A stretch of 64,000 nt of DNA from Xiphias gladius (GCF_016859285.1 NC_053406.1:6273501-6337500), one strand, 5' to 3'; numbered from the stretch's first letter, positions 43,481 to 57,700 are shown. The notes: generated by a model not told the origin, from the letters alone. A program made the numbers and translations.

Positions 43481-45894
43481 GACAAAGATTCCTCCATTTA
43501 TAGTTAGATACCATAGGTGATGCATCTACCATGCTCTTATTTTGGAGCATGTTTGTCCTGTGCTCTTTTGTTAATAACCTAACACAGAGAAAAACAAAGA
43601 CAAATTTATACTGTAAAATGCAATAAATTGTTATATACTAAACCAGTGCTTCTCAACATTTTTGGCTTGTGACCCCTCACAAAATGCAGTTTGATTCGAT
43701 TTTTTGAGACCAAAAAAGGCAAAAGTATCCAATAATCTAAAAAAAAGTGAAGATTAGAGAGCAAAGTAAAGGATCTGAGTACTTCTTCCACCATTGTCCC
43801 TTTCTCTCTGCTCCTCTTGTTTCCTGACAGCTACTGTAACCTAATTAATGAAGGAACAAAGTGCCACACAAAAAAATTTCACCCTGATTTGTCTGATGGG
43901 CTGTTGTCACTAAAAAGTCCAGTGGTGAGGGATTACCCTTCAGGTCTCCATCTCTTTGCTCTTTCTCAGGGTTGTAATGCATCAAACTGCACTGTTTGAG
44001 TAAAATCATGAGAGCAACTTTCCTGGCATGGCCAATAGCACCAGCATCCAAGATTTTTTGCCTGTGCAACATCCCTCAGCTTACCCTAAACAAAGTGGCA
44101 GGGGCTCGAGATGCTGTTAATGTGACCGATTGGAGATTTAAAGCCTCTGTAATGATCTCTAGTGGTGAGGATTATATAAGGAGAGTGTGCCATGTAGATG
44201 GATGGTGGATGTCTCTGGTTTGTGTATGTGTGGAGGAGGAGAAGTGGGGCGGGGCGGAGGAGGTACGTTTGAAGGGGCAGGAATGTTTGCATGCACGTGT
44301 ACTTGTGTACAGATGTATATGTGTACGCTTGTATATGTGTGCTTTTCAGGGTAAGTCACCCCGCCACTGTCTCTCTGAAAGCACTTAGCAGACACAGTCC
44401 AGTGGCCCTGTAAAGAGCTCCTGTCTAATGTCCACTGTCCCTCTGTTCCTGGGCATTATATAAGGAAACACTGGGAGCTCATTTATAAAACATGCTCTTT
44501 GACTTTATCCTGGATTTCAGCATTCAATCATTTCAACAACTGTGATGACAAAAAAACAAGATATCAAGATATCAAACAGACATTTCTAGGGTTTATTTCT
44601 AGCTTCTGATAGGTGATTACATTTGAAAAAAATAGATTCATCCTAAACATAGCAAAACAAGATTAGCGCATGTGATCTCTTTGGAAATACAAAGGCTCCT
44701 CTGGTAACAGTGTCGAAAGAAAAGTGATCAAAGGACAGCAAAAGTCCATTAATAGGCTTATTGTTAATTTGGCAGTCATAGATGTAATTTAAGTTAGCTC
44801 TGTGCTTTAAATTGCCATCACATTAAGAGTTTCTTTTAATTAAATCCCTACCTTGGGACTGATTGAAATGGTAAGCCTTAAATAGAACATTTTATCATTG
44901 AAGCCCATTCTGTATAACAACACCAATGGAGCGAAGTGGTACGATGTGAAGTCTGAGTTGCAGTGACATCACAGCCAAAACAATAAAAAGACTCCCTTTA
45001 GAGATGGTCAATAATTTATAAAAGATACAAAAGATAAATTTAAGGATGGAGGAGTTTAAGGTCATAGAGTGGACACTAAAGACAAAAAACATTTTTTCCC
45101 ATCAGTTGCACAATCATAATTACCAATAATGTCAAATATCTATTGTTTAAAAGCAGTACAGTTTAAATTTTCGAAATAGGATCAGAATAAATTCTGTAAA
45201 TAAAAGGAATTCATTTATATTCATGACTCAAACACTATGGAGTTCAAGTGCCTGCTGGAGACATTTAGAATCAGGCTGCTTTAAAGGGCATGTCAGGTTG
45301 AATATGCCATATTTGTGCAATGCATCACAACCTGCCATTTGAAGTCCATATAACACCATGAAGGTCACATAAGAGGATTTAATAAGATAAGCAAGCAAAA
45401 TTCCTATGTTCATAAAGGATGTAAATACTTTTGAAGTCCCATCTACAAATTCAAAATGTAAGACAATAAACATAAATGAAAATACTGAATATTGAATATT
45501 GCAGTCACAAGGCTTCCATGTGACAACAGAAGGTACAGTATCTCTGGAGGCTTCTACATTGTTTAAAATTTTTCACAGGATCTGGCACGTTGTTCTGTTT
45601 ATGTTTTGGTTTCTGGTCCGTGATGAACAGGTTGTGTATTGCTGTCTGATCTTTAAGACTGTTTATGGAAGTGGACTTTCTCATTTTTTCACCACAAATT
45701 GTTCAATTTTTCCACTTCCCACACAAACGTCCTTCAGTTTTTTTTTTTCCCCATCCTCTGTACATAATAAAATGTTAGCATCTGTCTCAAATGTTTTCCT
45801 GTGCATGACATGATATCAATGTTATAGTGTATACATGATATAAAAAACCACAGTGGATATGCCTTTATTAACCCTTCAGATGCTGTGGTGTTCG

Positions 45895-45896
45895 TC

Positions 45897-45940
<44 letters not shown>

Positions 45941-45942
45941 TC
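45895..45942. repeat. (TTTC)n microsatellite
   Basis: About eleven tetranucleotide units. Confidence 0.95.
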
Positions 45943-47476
45943 ACAGACTCAAGAAATTAATGACAGAAAAGCCAAAAGTTAGGTGTACTTACACGTACTA
46001 CCACTGGTCTGAAACATGTTAGAATGGCAGTAAAAATATTATTTCCTGGTGGTAACAGCAGTGATCTAGTTAGTGACAGATATTTTTAGACTGAAATCAC
46101 AGATAGCTGATAATTTATGCCTCGTGTCAATCAGTGTATAATGATTCTTATCAGACATAAAAAAAGGGAGGTACCAACATTAATGTTGTAATTAAAAAGC
46201 TGAAACACAATATTTTGGTCCTGAATCAATTTCATCATGTGAGGAAAAAATGTATTCTGCTTTGATTTTGAATTCAGTAGAGGCATATGAGGGCAACTGA
46301 TTGTACCAAACGTGAACATGAGTTTAAGGTCCAATGAGTGACATGCATCGCATTTGTATCTCTTTGTTGTGAGACATACTGTATGTCAGTTCATAGTTGT
46401 ACTATGGGAGTAAATGGAAAGAAGGAGGAGGGGGTGTAATTAAAGTCTACGTCAGCTGAAAATCTTTCAAACATTCCCGGTGTTTTATGAATCTTCTTCA
46501 TAAACATACATTGACAAGAGGGCAATAGGAGAAAGAACCTGTACCTTAGTTGTTTGGGGTGAATAAACACAGACAGCACAGTCCTGCTGCAATATGTGCA
46601 TGAAATGCACAAATGCACTTTGGTGTGAGCATACCTTTATGGTGAGGCACTTGCCACCTTTTTCATTCTTACTAGCACATGGATTTTTTGATCTCATGTA
46701 ATTTTCCCCATTACTTAAACCTTTTCAGAGGTCCGATCAGCCAGAGTAAGTGAAAATGTGAGTGTGCAGAGCATGTAAAGTGAACTAGCCCACAGGATAT
46801 CACCTAACATTATGGCCTTTGCTCATTTTGTCCAACTGGTAAATGCTGTCACTGAATGCTAGTTTTCAATGAGCAGGTCAGGCGACATAAGACGTTAGTT
46901 CGAACATAAGCATTTAGCCCCTGACAAAAGTTTCTGATCACTTTGAGGGCTGACAGTTGCTTTGCGAGTGTTAAAAATAGTTGGTATTCACCAAATGAGC
47001 ATTAAATTAGGATTCAATTACAGAAAAATATGGAGTTTGGACGAAGGATCCATGTTTGTTCGCTTTTCAGACACTAAATTTCTCAAGTACCAGATGAGGC
47101 ACAAGCTTTTAGCTTATCAAGTCGTTATGGCTAATGTGTTAGCAAACAACTGCCTTCTTACCCATCTGGCAGAAACAACAGCATGGGGAAATTCTTGGAG
47201 TATGCTTTTTGGTCACATGTGGAATGTAAGTACAATATTCACTTGTGTACTATTCCTGGTTTGTTTTGTCAACTCCTCAGAATAAAACTTGACTTGCCAC
47301 CTTTGCCGTGGTTTGGTTACAAGTTGCCACTAGCTTGTTTAGCTTATTTGAGCTAATGTGATGGGAGCAGCCATCCACGGTTTTATAACATGGTTTTGTT
47401 TTAACAGTGCAACTAATGATAGAGCTAAAGAAGATATTATCGCTTAATACTGGCCCTTCACATCACAGTCATTGTA

Positions 47477-48997
47477 CAGTGGCATGAAAAGTTTGGGCAC
47501 CCCTAGTCAAAATTTCTGTTACTGTGAACAGGTGGAAGATGAACTGATCTCCAAAAGGTATAAAGTTAAGGTGAAATATCCTTTTCAACATTTTAAGCAA
47601 GATTAGTGTATTATTTTTGTTTGGTACAAGTTTAGAGTGACATATAGGGATGGAGCATCAAACAAAAGGTTGGGCAACAGAAGACATTTGAGCTCTCAGA
47701 AATAACTTTCATCAAGGTCTCAGACCTTAATTAGCTTGTTAGGGCTATGACTTGTTCACAGTCATAATTACGAAAGTCAAAATGATTGGCATTTCAAAGC
47801 TTTATAAATACTCTAACTCCTCAAACCTTGTCCCAACAATCAGCAGCCATGGGCTCCTCTAAGCAGCTGCCTAGCACTCTGAACATTAAAATAATTGATG
47901 CCCAAAAGAAGGAGAAGTCTATGGGAAGACAGCAAAGTGTTTTCAGGTAGCCGTTTCCTCAATTAGTAATGTAATTAAGAAATGGCGATTAACTGGAACG
48001 GTGGAGGTGGAAGAAAACTTTCACAGAGAACTGCTGGTAGAAATGCTAGAAAGGAAAATCAAAACCCCTGTTTGACTGCAAAAGACCTTCAGGGAGATTT
48101 AGCAGTACCTGGAGTGGTGGTGCACTGCTCTACTGTGCAGTGACACCTGCACAAATATGACCTTCATGGAAGAGTCATCAGCAGAAAACCTTTACTGCGT
48201 CCTGACCACAAAATTCAGCACCAGAGGTTTGTACAGGAACATCTAAACAAGCCTGACGCATATTGGAAACAAGCGCTGTTAACTGAAGTTAAAATTAATG
48301 AAGTTAAAATAGAACTTTTTGGCTGCAATGAGCAAAGGTGTGTATAGAGAAAAAAGGGTGCAGAAATTCATGAAGACAACACCTCTCCAACTGTTAAGCA
48401 TGGGGTTGGATCGATCATGGTTTGGGCTTGTGTTGCAGCCAGTAGCACAGGGAACACTTCCCTGGTAGAGGGAAGATTGGATTCAATTAAATACCAGCAA
48501 ATTCTTGGAGTAAACATCAGACCGTATGTAAAAAATCCACAATGGACTATCTCAAACGGTGCAAGTTGAAGGTTTTGCCATAGCCCTCACAGTCCCCCGA
48601 CCTAAACATCATCGAAAATCTGTGGATAGACGTTAAAAGAGCAGTGCATGGAAGACGGCCCGAGAGTCTCACAGAACTAGAAGCCTCTTGCAAGGAAGAA
48701 TGGGTGAAAATCCCTCAAACAAGAACTGAAAGACTCTTAGCTGCTACAAAAAGCATTTACATGTTGTGGTATTTGCTAAAGGGGGTGTTACCGAATACTG
48801 CCCAAACTTCTGTTGCAGGCCTTTTTCCTTTTTTTTTACTTGGACACTGTAAAAGATGTAAATAAAAGAGTAATCTTTCTTAAAATATTAAAGACGTGTC
48901 ATCTTTAACTTTATGACTTTTTAAATTTTTTACTCACTTACCTATACATAGTGACAGAAATTTTGACCAGGGGTGCCCAAACTTTTTCATGCCACTG
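47477..48997 (+). mobile_element. Tc1/mariner-like transposon, complete ends, dead transposase
   Basis: Both ends carry CAGTGGCATGAAAA(A)GTTTGGGCACCCC as inverted repeats of more than 40 bp. A TA dinucleotide flanks each end (47475-47476 and 48998-48999), the target duplication of Tc1/mariner insertion. Length about 1,521 bp. The interior is a plus-strand transposase remnant broken by stops and frameshifts. The piece with SPDLNIIENLWIDVKRAVHG around 48590-48650 matches the end of the DDE domain, and an open piece runs on to about 48865. It has inserted beside the repeat at 49,000. Confidence 0.85.
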
Positions 48998-48999
48998 TA

Positions 49000-49150
49000 C
49001 ATTTACTCAAGTACAATTTTTAGATATTTGTACTTTACTTGAGTATTTTAATTTATGTTACTTCATATGTCTCTGCCACATTTCAGAGGGAAATGGTGTA
49101 CTTTTTACTCCACTACATTTATCTGACAGCTATAGTCATAAAATATTGTT
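49000..49150 (+). repeat. Abundant teleost repeat (TACTCAAGTACAATTTT type)
   Basis: ATTTACTCAAGTACAATTTT, TTGTACTTTACTTGAGTATT, CATTTCAGAGGGAAATGG and TTTTTACTCCACTACATTTA are words of a repeat found in very many teleost genomes. It abuts the right end of the Tc1-like element. Confidence 0.65.
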
Positions 49151-49189
49151 ATAAATTGAGGACGCTGCACACCCACATTGATGTTTTCA

Positions 49190-49350
49190 GTTATGTGGCT
49201 GATTAGAGGGGCCACATTAGGGAACGCCTTGGGGTCCCCCCAGGAGGAGCTGGAGAGCGTTGGTGGGGAGAGGGATGTCTGGACTACCTTGCATAATCTG
49301 CTGCCACTACGACCTGACTCCGGATAAGTGGAAGAAAATGGATGGATGTA
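49190..49350 (+). mobile_element. Non-LTR retrotransposon 3' end
   Basis: GGAACGCCTTGGGGTCCCCC, AGGAGGAGCTGGAGAGCG, then GGATAAGTGGAAGAAAATGG and the tail ATGGATGGATGTATGG. This GC-rich segment ending in short ATGG repeats is the usual 3' terminus of a fish LINE family. It is a strongly truncated copy. Confidence 0.6.
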
Positions 49351-49787
49351 TGGAAAATCTTTAAAAAAGATGGAATACTGTAAGCACGTGGTACTATTAA
49401 CTGTTAGCTGTGTGACATGTGAGGTACATATCAGGTTTCGTCTTAGTGTGTGATGTACACTTTACTTAAAGCTCCATAGTGTGTGATGTACATCCCATGT
49501 AATAGCTACAGTATATGTTATATACATTGCATGTGTGAGTATGAGGTGACAGGAACTGTGGCTCAGTAGTGCTTGAGGAGCTAGCCAGACACCGCCTTGA
49601 CACAGTGTCATGCCTCTTAAGGCCTGCCAACTGACCTGTCTGTGTGTTAGCGTGCGAGACAGGCTTTATGTAATGATCTGCCAATCCTCTATTTCGTGTG
49701 TGTGTATATCAGATGTCTGTTCAATGCTGTACGAGCAAGTACAAGTATAGAAGTGGTTAAGGGATCCCCCTCAATTCTTAATAATGT

Positions 49788-49818
49788 CTGTGTGTGTGTG
49801 TGTGTGTGTGTGCGTGTG
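49788..49818. repeat. (TG)n microsatellite
   Basis: About 12 TG units, then TGCGTGTG. Confidence 0.9.
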
Positions 49819-49964
49819 CTGGCGGTCAAGGAGGGCGCCTGGGAGGACTGGTGTTTGATTGGCGCGTGCCGCCGAGATCTGCTCCTTCCTTTTAGCGTAC
49901 GCATCACTTCCTCTCACCCTGCCCAGAGCTACTGCCTTGCCGTCTCACAATCACTCTGACATGA

Positions 49965-51090
49965 TTCTCTCTCTTCTCCTTAATTTTTTCGTCCTCTTCT
50001 TCTCTCTCTCTTTTCCTCTCCTCTCCCCTCTCGTGACTTACTGTCCTTCTTACGTTGTCTTTTTGTTGTCTCTTTATTTAAATGCTTCCTATATCTCTGG
50101 TCCCTTTTCGCTCTTTATTTTTTCATTTTTTTCATTTTCCACTTTTCCACTTCCCGTTATTTTTCTTTCTTTCCATTTTAATTCCACTATCGTAGTGCTC
50201 CTTCCCCCCCCAGTCTTTGTCCATTTGTCTCTCTCTGCTCTCCCTCAGAAAGTCACTTTTGTTTTAACAACTTGACAGCCAGTTCATCATCCTCAATGAA
50301 GCATTTCATCGCCTCTCGCTCCCTGTTCCTCTCCCCTACAAACCCTCCAATTTCTCCCTCTCCCTCCCTAACTGCTTTCTCCTTCCATATCTGCTCTGTA
50401 TTCAATCCTAAAGCAACCCCTGTCCTCCTCCTCCCCCTCTTCCTCACCCCCTTCCTCTCCTCCTCCTCAGCTGCTCTCCCTGAAGACAGAGCAGAGGCAG
50501 CCAGGCAGAACAGCCAGCATGTTCCCATGTTCTTACTCCAGCTCTGCGGCTGCAGCAGCCCTCTTAAACCTCTCAGTTTCTCTCTCCATCAGCCCCTTTT
50601 TCTCCTCCATACTTCGTTTTCCTTAGCACACATTATGTTTTTTTTGGCATCCGCATTCTCTTTTTTACTTTTTAATTTCTTCTGTCTTACAACTCTCCTA
50701 ATTTTCCATTCATCTTCTTTCACCTTTTCCTTATTTCTGTCCTTCCTTGCACTGTGCTTCTCCTATGTCTCCTTTCCTTTCCCTTGCCTCCAGGCTTTAT
50801 CCTTGGTCTTTGGACCTCTCCTCTATCTTGTCCCACCCTACTAAATCTTGCTGGAGGGCATTCTTGTCTCTCATCCTCAAGCTTTCTTCTTTAATCTCTT
50901 TTCCCCTGTTTTTCTACCATTAACAGTATGGGTCCTCTGCTTCCTCCTTCTTTCTCTCCTACCTTGCTTCCTTTCTGCTCAGCATCAAACTGACTCTCCA
51001 CCACTCCTCCTGTAGCACAGTTTTTTTATTTACTCCTTGATTCTCATCATCTCCTTCCTCCTTTCTCACACAGTTTTTATCAGTGTCACA
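49965..51090 (+). repeat. 1.1-kb pyrimidine-rich tract
   Basis: The plus strand is strongly biased to C and T, with runs such as TCTCTCTCTCTTTTCCTCTC and TCCTCCTCCTCCCCCTCTTC. The bias removes stop codons and so creates long open frames on both strands (50272-50844 plus, 50253-50528 minus) rich in Ser/Leu/Phe or Glu/Arg, with no domain signature. Confidence 0.75.
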
Positions 51091-53994
51091 TATGGGTTCA
51101 TGTTTATGGTAATGACTTTCTTGCCTCCTTATTTTGCCCACAGCCCTGTAACATCTTGTACAGCAGCATTTTGATGGGCAAAGGCTCGGTTCCAAAAAAA
51201 GAAAGAAAAGATGTTCATTTAAATCAAAGACACAGAGACAAAAGCATTTGTTGTAGTTAAGAGTGTAAGAACTGGCTTAGCTTAGAAATATTTCAGTCAT
51301 AATGATTCAGCTGTTGGCTGGCTGCTAATTTGAAACCATCTCCTTTCAGCTGCCTCTCTCAACTCTTTGTCTCTGCCTCTGTTGCCTCTCTTTGAGGTCA
51401 CTCTAAACACTGCAACACACTCTATTCATCTCAGCTAAGTACAGTCAACAATTAGACTACTGCTACAATCTTAAAGAATTATTAGTGCCCATGTATCTAA
51501 AGGCATTTAATGAGAATGGTAGTAACAGTTTTTCAAAGTATAGACATGGATACTAATAAAGAAATTATAGAAGATTCAAAAACTTCCTCAAATCTTCATA
51601 CAGGTTACAAGGATTCTTGTCTAAGTGCCAAGTCACTGAGAGTGGTACAATGAATTTCATTCATTTGTCCTCCCAAAGTAATAATGCTGGGAGTCTGGTG
51701 ACTTTCAGGTCATGCAGTGACCACTGTTGGTTGCAGCTAGTTATTTTCATGGCAAAATGCATAAGAAGAGGGAAGCGCTATTGGCGTTGCTTCATATTTC
51801 TCAGAGCAGGATTATATGAAATTGGATAGTACAAGTACAACACAGCTAATAAAGTAGCTTACTTTGTTCTGGACTCTGCGGTTCTCTCCATTCCCTTCAA
51901 AAGGTAGCACTTTCAAGACAGTTTGAAATTGGTCGATGGTGATAATTCGCGTGCCACAATTCACCAAAGCTAAACTCTATATAAGCACTGCACGAATTTA
52001 GTCAGGTCAATCCACTGATTCCTGCATTTTCATTAAAATGACACGGTTATTATCCCTCTATATCCCTATATATATATTAACTCATGCGTAAAGATTCCCA
52101 CATCCATGAATTAATGTTAGCCCAAAATTTTGTTGTTACAAATGTGACGAGGTTTAATAGAAATAAAATCATGACCACATACATAATCAAACACTAATAT
52201 AGTGACAAGCAGTGTTCTCTACTCTAATTAACTGATTAATGAGAAACTAATTAGTTATTTAGTTTGTTTGAGGGAAACACGCAAACCAGTTGTAACTGTT
52301 GAGTAAATCACCTGCTTAAAGTCCTCCTCTGCTTAATAATGTGTTTTGTTTATTGCTCCTTGACTGTGACAGTTGACGTTCATTGTGCAGAATGAGGTTG
52401 TTTTCACATTCAGCTTCTAAAGCTGGAAAGTTTCTCTGTGCTCACCTTAAATCTGAGTTCAAGATATGTACATACAGTATGATTTCTGACATCACAGTGA
52501 GTCTGGAAGCCAATCGTGGTCCACTACGAAGTTTAAAAGAATTATGATTAGGAAAATTGAAAGCTCCAAGGCACATACACTGAGAATGGATATTTTTTTT
52601 AGTAAATTAGGTGACAATCTTGTCTCTAGTAGTTAACCTTTTGAAATGACCTGGGCTAAACGAGTATGCAAAAACGAACCACATTTGCAAATTTGTATAT
52701 TATCGATTTCACAAGGTTGGGGAAGGAGTAGATGTATATTTAAGATTATTTTTACCAGGTAACTGAGCTTTTAATGGAAAAATAAAATACCACACAGTTT
52801 TTATTCCAAGTAGAGTATCTTTATATGTGTTTTTAAAAAGTCTGGAGGTGATTTTTAATGACAAAGAACTGCAAAAAATGATAAAACATTGTGCCTCAAG
52901 TACTACTTACCAGCTTTTTCCGGAGCATTCAGTGGCATCCCATGGTCTTCTTTAGCAGGTGGAGTTTGTGCATTTTTCATGTCATATTGTGCTAAACTGG
53001 CAATGGTTTTATTCCTCACAAAAGAAGAAGAAAAAAAAATAGAAAGCAATATAAAAAAGGAAAAAGAGCGGCACTTCCCCTCAACTCTGTCACTGAAAGA
53101 AATTTAAAATGCTGGCGACAGAGATTTCATTACATAATTATTATCAAGCAACAGCAACAGCAGCTGCAACAGCAGCAACATCAGTAATGCTGGTAGTAAT
53201 AATTATTTTTTATTATCTGGTCCAGAGCTGCATTCAAACCAAACCAAACCCATGGTGCTTGTTGCAACACACACTGTACTTAGGAAAACCAATCACCTGC
53301 CTGCTTTATGAATGAACCAGTTAACCCTAAACAGAAACCTGTGTCCAAAGATGCACATTTTTTTAACAATGGCCACAAAAACAACACACTTATGCTACAG
53401 TAGCTTCTACCTTCTCTTCTTAGATCTATTCACATGTCCACATGGGTAATCCATGCACGGTATGCTTTCGGTATTCACACTGCAATGTTCTCAGCACTAA
53501 GTTTATGGAAATTCTCAAGAAAGTAAACCAAGAACTCTTTGTATGGATGAGGTGCAGACACAAACCCCCTGAACTGTGAACTAAGGTCCTGCTTCTATTA
53601 TCATGTGGCTGTGTTGATGAATGAAGAAGCAGCATGCAGCGGCACAGAGAGTGATTTAACAGCTGCAGCAGTTTATTGATCCCCATGGGACAAGGGCGGC
53701 TTTAGTAATGACCGTGGCGTTTCAGATGATAGTGAGGTAATGGATATGATGACGAGGAAGAAATGAGTGCAGGCTGTGGTGGGTGAGGGTGAGGATGAGG
53801 AGGAGTAATGGTGGTGATCATGAAGGCTGCAGCAGTAATGATGATGCTGTAGATGATGGCTTTGATCTTGGTGTTGGTGTGAGGAAGATGAGGATGTTCT
53901 TTGAACGTGTGTGTATGTGTGTGCGCCTGTGCATGTATGATTGCATGCCAACAGAAGTGAAGGTGACGGTAATGTTAAAAGATAACAGGACAAT

Positions 53995-53995
53995 A

Positions 53996-54032
<37 letters not shown>
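53995..54032. repeat. (ATG)n trinucleotide microsatellite
   Basis: About twelve uninterrupted ATG/GAT units. The surrounding 53,750-53,990 is also GAT/GAGG-rich. Confidence 0.95.
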
Positions 54033-54388
54033 GTATGAATCCCATGTATGTGTGTTTCAGGAAGTGACTCCGAACAGCCAGCCATCTGTCGGCAGATTAA
54101 TCCTGGCTGTGCTTAGAGATATTACCGACTGGCTTATCACTGTGGCAACAAGCTTTCAATCCCAGTCCATCACAGCCACCATGTGACCTTGCTGAGGAAG
54201 GTGGGTGGGGGTTGGACACACACATGCATGAGGGCGCACACACACAACATACACAGACCATAACACAGAAAGGTTTAATAATATGATGAATACATGCATA
54301 CAGTGCATTTTGTTCGCTCAGACACACTGCTGCATATGCATAGACTGAGCATTCAATATGAAGGGGGTTTAAGAAAAAATATGACTGG

Positions 54389-54389
<1 letters not shown>

Positions 54390-54431
<42 letters not shown>

Positions 54432-54446
54432 CACAAACACACACAA
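54390..54446. repeat. (AC)n microsatellite, interrupted
   Basis: About 17 perfect AC units, then ACGCACACACACAAAC. Confidence 0.9.
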
Positions 54447-54757
54447 ACAGGCATGCTTCCTCGTCGCTCATCAGTGCCATGGTCTAAAGGTTTAAATCCT
54501 GCTGAAAGGTTTCAGTGTCACCTACTGAGTTCAGAAATGCCATTATGCCAACAAGCTGGGCTGAACGCAGCTCTCTGCAGACACTGTTTTCAGTCTGCTA
54601 TATTTAAACTTGTATGGATACGAATTGTGGCCACCTTTGTTCGGTCTCCTTTGCACCACAGATTGCCTTTTTATTTCCTAAATCCCATCACTCCCACGTG
54701 GTTCAAATATCCACCCGCTCACGTTTTCTATACACACATCACATTGTGCAGGAAACA

Positions 54758-54779
54758 ACACACACACACACACACACAC
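54758..54779. repeat. (CA)n microsatellite
   Basis: About eleven CA units. Confidence 0.85.
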
Positions 54780-57700
54780 CGATGCATAAACACACATGCT
54801 TACAGGTCATAAATCAGCAGGCACGAGGCCAGTTCAGGCTTGATGTAACATTCAAGGTTTTATTCAGTCTTTACATACAGTACACCAGTCAGAAATATAC
54901 AGTGAACCTTCAATGAAGGTCCGTCAGGTACAGCATAAAAATCTGCAGTCCAAAACCACAGATTTATTAAGATGAAGGTTACAAAGCGTGAGCGTGTGTA
55001 AGTGTGTAGTTTATCGTTCATGTTTTCATTCCATGCTTTTACATCTGTACAGATGTCTCTGATAACTGTAGAAATCCCTAGGGCTAAGGTTGTTAACTAT
55101 TTTCCCTTTCTGATCCCTTAAATGTTGATCATCGCTATACGATGCCAAATATTGGCTAAACTTCACATTGCTCCCCCGCTCCCCTGAAATGCCAACAATT
55201 CAGGTTTCATCACTCTATCTGCAGCAACTCTCACAGTTTACAAAGACATGTCATGACATAAAGGTGACCTGGTCTAAGCTCATGAGGCGCTGGTCTTGGA
55301 GGAGAAGTTGAAAGGTAAGAAGTGGACTTGAGGTACATTCTTCATGATCCATTTTTTGTTTCAATTCAAACTGGATCAATTTACTGAATTTTACAGTAAT
55401 AAACTGAAGCTATTTCTCATGTCCACAACCACGCTGCCAGTAGGTGGTGGCAGTGCTGGAGAGAGCGAGAGATGCACAGGGGCTATTTGCTCAAATCTGG
55501 ACAGTGGTTTAAATTCCACTCTGCCTGGATCTGCCACTCAGCATAATTAGAGGAAGTAATCACGACTGATATCATGACAGCTTAGTGAGTGCTTGAGAGG
55601 TCCTTTCCTGAACCCTGAAATGGTTATAATAATCTAGCCCAAAGGACAACAGCACCAGTATCAGACAGGGCTGTGACGGGAGGAGGGAGCATTTTACTTT
55701 AGAATAAAATGAAAATTGAAGCAGAACATCTGGATAAAAGGAGCTTTATATCTCACATTTTCTCATTCAATTAAACACAGCAAAACGCTTTCCATTTGGA
55801 ACAAGATGTCTAATTTTCAATTTAAATGCAAAAATGACCACCTAATTGACCACATACATTATGAATGTGATTAATCTTGCATATTGTACTCTTTCAAGGT
55901 AATGCGCTAAGTCAATTTTAAATTCTTTTCTAAAACTATGGCTTTTTAGTTTGTAATAAATAAGAAGCCCTCGAATGTACTGTATGAATGGGGCGTTCCC
56001 AAAACTTCCACCAACCAGCCCTTAGGATTGAGCCATGTAGTCGTTCATTGAGCTCTGTGTTAAATGAAATGAACCAAACAGCTCAATTACATGTTGCATT
56101 CCTGAGGAATCAAAATTGTTTGCTACTGGACTTCAGTATAAAGTTTGTGGAGTGTTTGATGACAATGATATCATAACCTTCTATAGGCTTTTGTGGACTT
56201 GCCCATTTGTTAGTAACAGTCAAGAGTAACAGCTTGATTTTTTTTAAGGAGATCTGCTTTGCTACCTGATCTGTGGTAAGGGGTTTTATCTGAATTCATG
56301 TTTTAGGTAGAGTCCAACCTCAGTAGCACCAAAGGGAAATTAATCAGGCTTGAAGACAATTTTATTGGGTGGGCTTTACAGTACAAGATTAGATGGCGAA
56401 TGAAAAGTATGCTGACGTGTTGTGATACCATTTCTATAAAAGTGTTCTTGTGTGTTAACGTAGAAACAGCATTTTTACTAGAAAAAATTGGTGTAAAAGA
56501 TCAGCATTGTTGTCTTTCCTGAGTCTGCTGTCAGTATACTGTACCCCAATAAGTTGTCTGTTAAGAGATAACCAGAGGATTAATCATATTTACACACTAA
56601 AAAGTTGTTAATTTGTAGGTTAGTATGACATTGTGCTGGGGACTAAATCCTGGAATGTTCTGGTGTCTAACTTGTCATAGTGCAAGCCTTTAACCTGTAC
56701 ACTTACAGTTTATTCCTGTGTACCCTGTGTTTGACAGTAGATCGTTTGACTGATTTGCTTAGAGATCAAAACATCTTCTACAACAGATTACAAAGGTAAG
56801 TGTTTATGTGCAAACTTCTTAAAGTAGAGGATGTACTGTATGTACTAGATTTCAAAATCTTTTGGGAGTAGAAACTGAGAATGATGAACTGTCATAGGTA
56901 GTTTTAACATCACTGAGTTGGTATTGTATGCCTGGCTCTGTACCATCTCAAGAACTGGGTTATTAATATACACACTTTGTATCAAGACGTAAATAGCTTT
57001 GCTCCATAGTTTTGACTAAAAAAGTCTGTCTTTAAAGATTCTGTTGAAGAAAACATAGAAACATGCTTATTCTAGCCATTACACATGCATTTAAAAAAAT
57101 CTTTGAAAATTAATGAAATTTTGTATATCACTTTGGCAAGGGAGGAAATATAACATCTGCTAGTCTTGTATTTGAACACTATACCCTTGATTTTACACAT
57201 TTTAAAAAAACTTTTTGTTCTTTTACATAAAAAAAACATCTTTCTTTTTTGATATGTCACTGCACAAAAAGAGCAACAGACAACAAAAATAATCCACAAG
57301 TCAAAAACATAAGCAAATGAGAAAAAACAAGTTGCATAATTCATTTCACATTGACAAATAGAAAAGTAGACAGTGGAGAGTAGTGGACTGTTGGAATACT
57401 GTTGGGGCCTGCTTTTACTTTGGAAGGTGGTGTACCCACTGATTGTAGAACTGCAGGAGTCATGAGTCACTAATGAACGCTGGATAAAGGTAAACCAAAG
57501 AAAACCAGGACATATTTATGACCCTCTAGGTCCTCACACTGTGTGTGTTTGTGTTTCTGCCCTGATTGAAACCAGACATAATGATAGAATCCAAGAGGAG
57601 TAAAGTGAGCTCAAACTGCTGTTCCTACATTCAGATTTACTTGTTTTTCCTGGAATGAATGTATGTTGGGCGTGTGTGTATGTACCATTCACTAAACATA

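Noticed and set aside
43996-44388. 130-codon plus-strand open frame
   Set aside because: No recognisable motif, and the GT-rich end gives repeated Cys/Val. No splice or start evidence beyond an ATG.
50272-50844. 190-codon plus-strand open frame
   Set aside because: It lies wholly in the pyrimidine-rich tract. The Ser/Leu/Phe composition follows the base bias and no domain or splice context is visible.
55650-55675. Possible REST/NRSF (RE1) site near gjd2: CAGCACC...AGACAGGGC
   Set aside because: The spacing between half sites does not match the canonical or usual expanded arrangement, and the right half is imperfect. A similar weak pair near 39,310 was rejected for the same reason.
57072-57470. 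132-codon minus-strand open frame
   Set aside because: Phe/Cys/Lys-rich translation of AT-rich DNA without any known signature.
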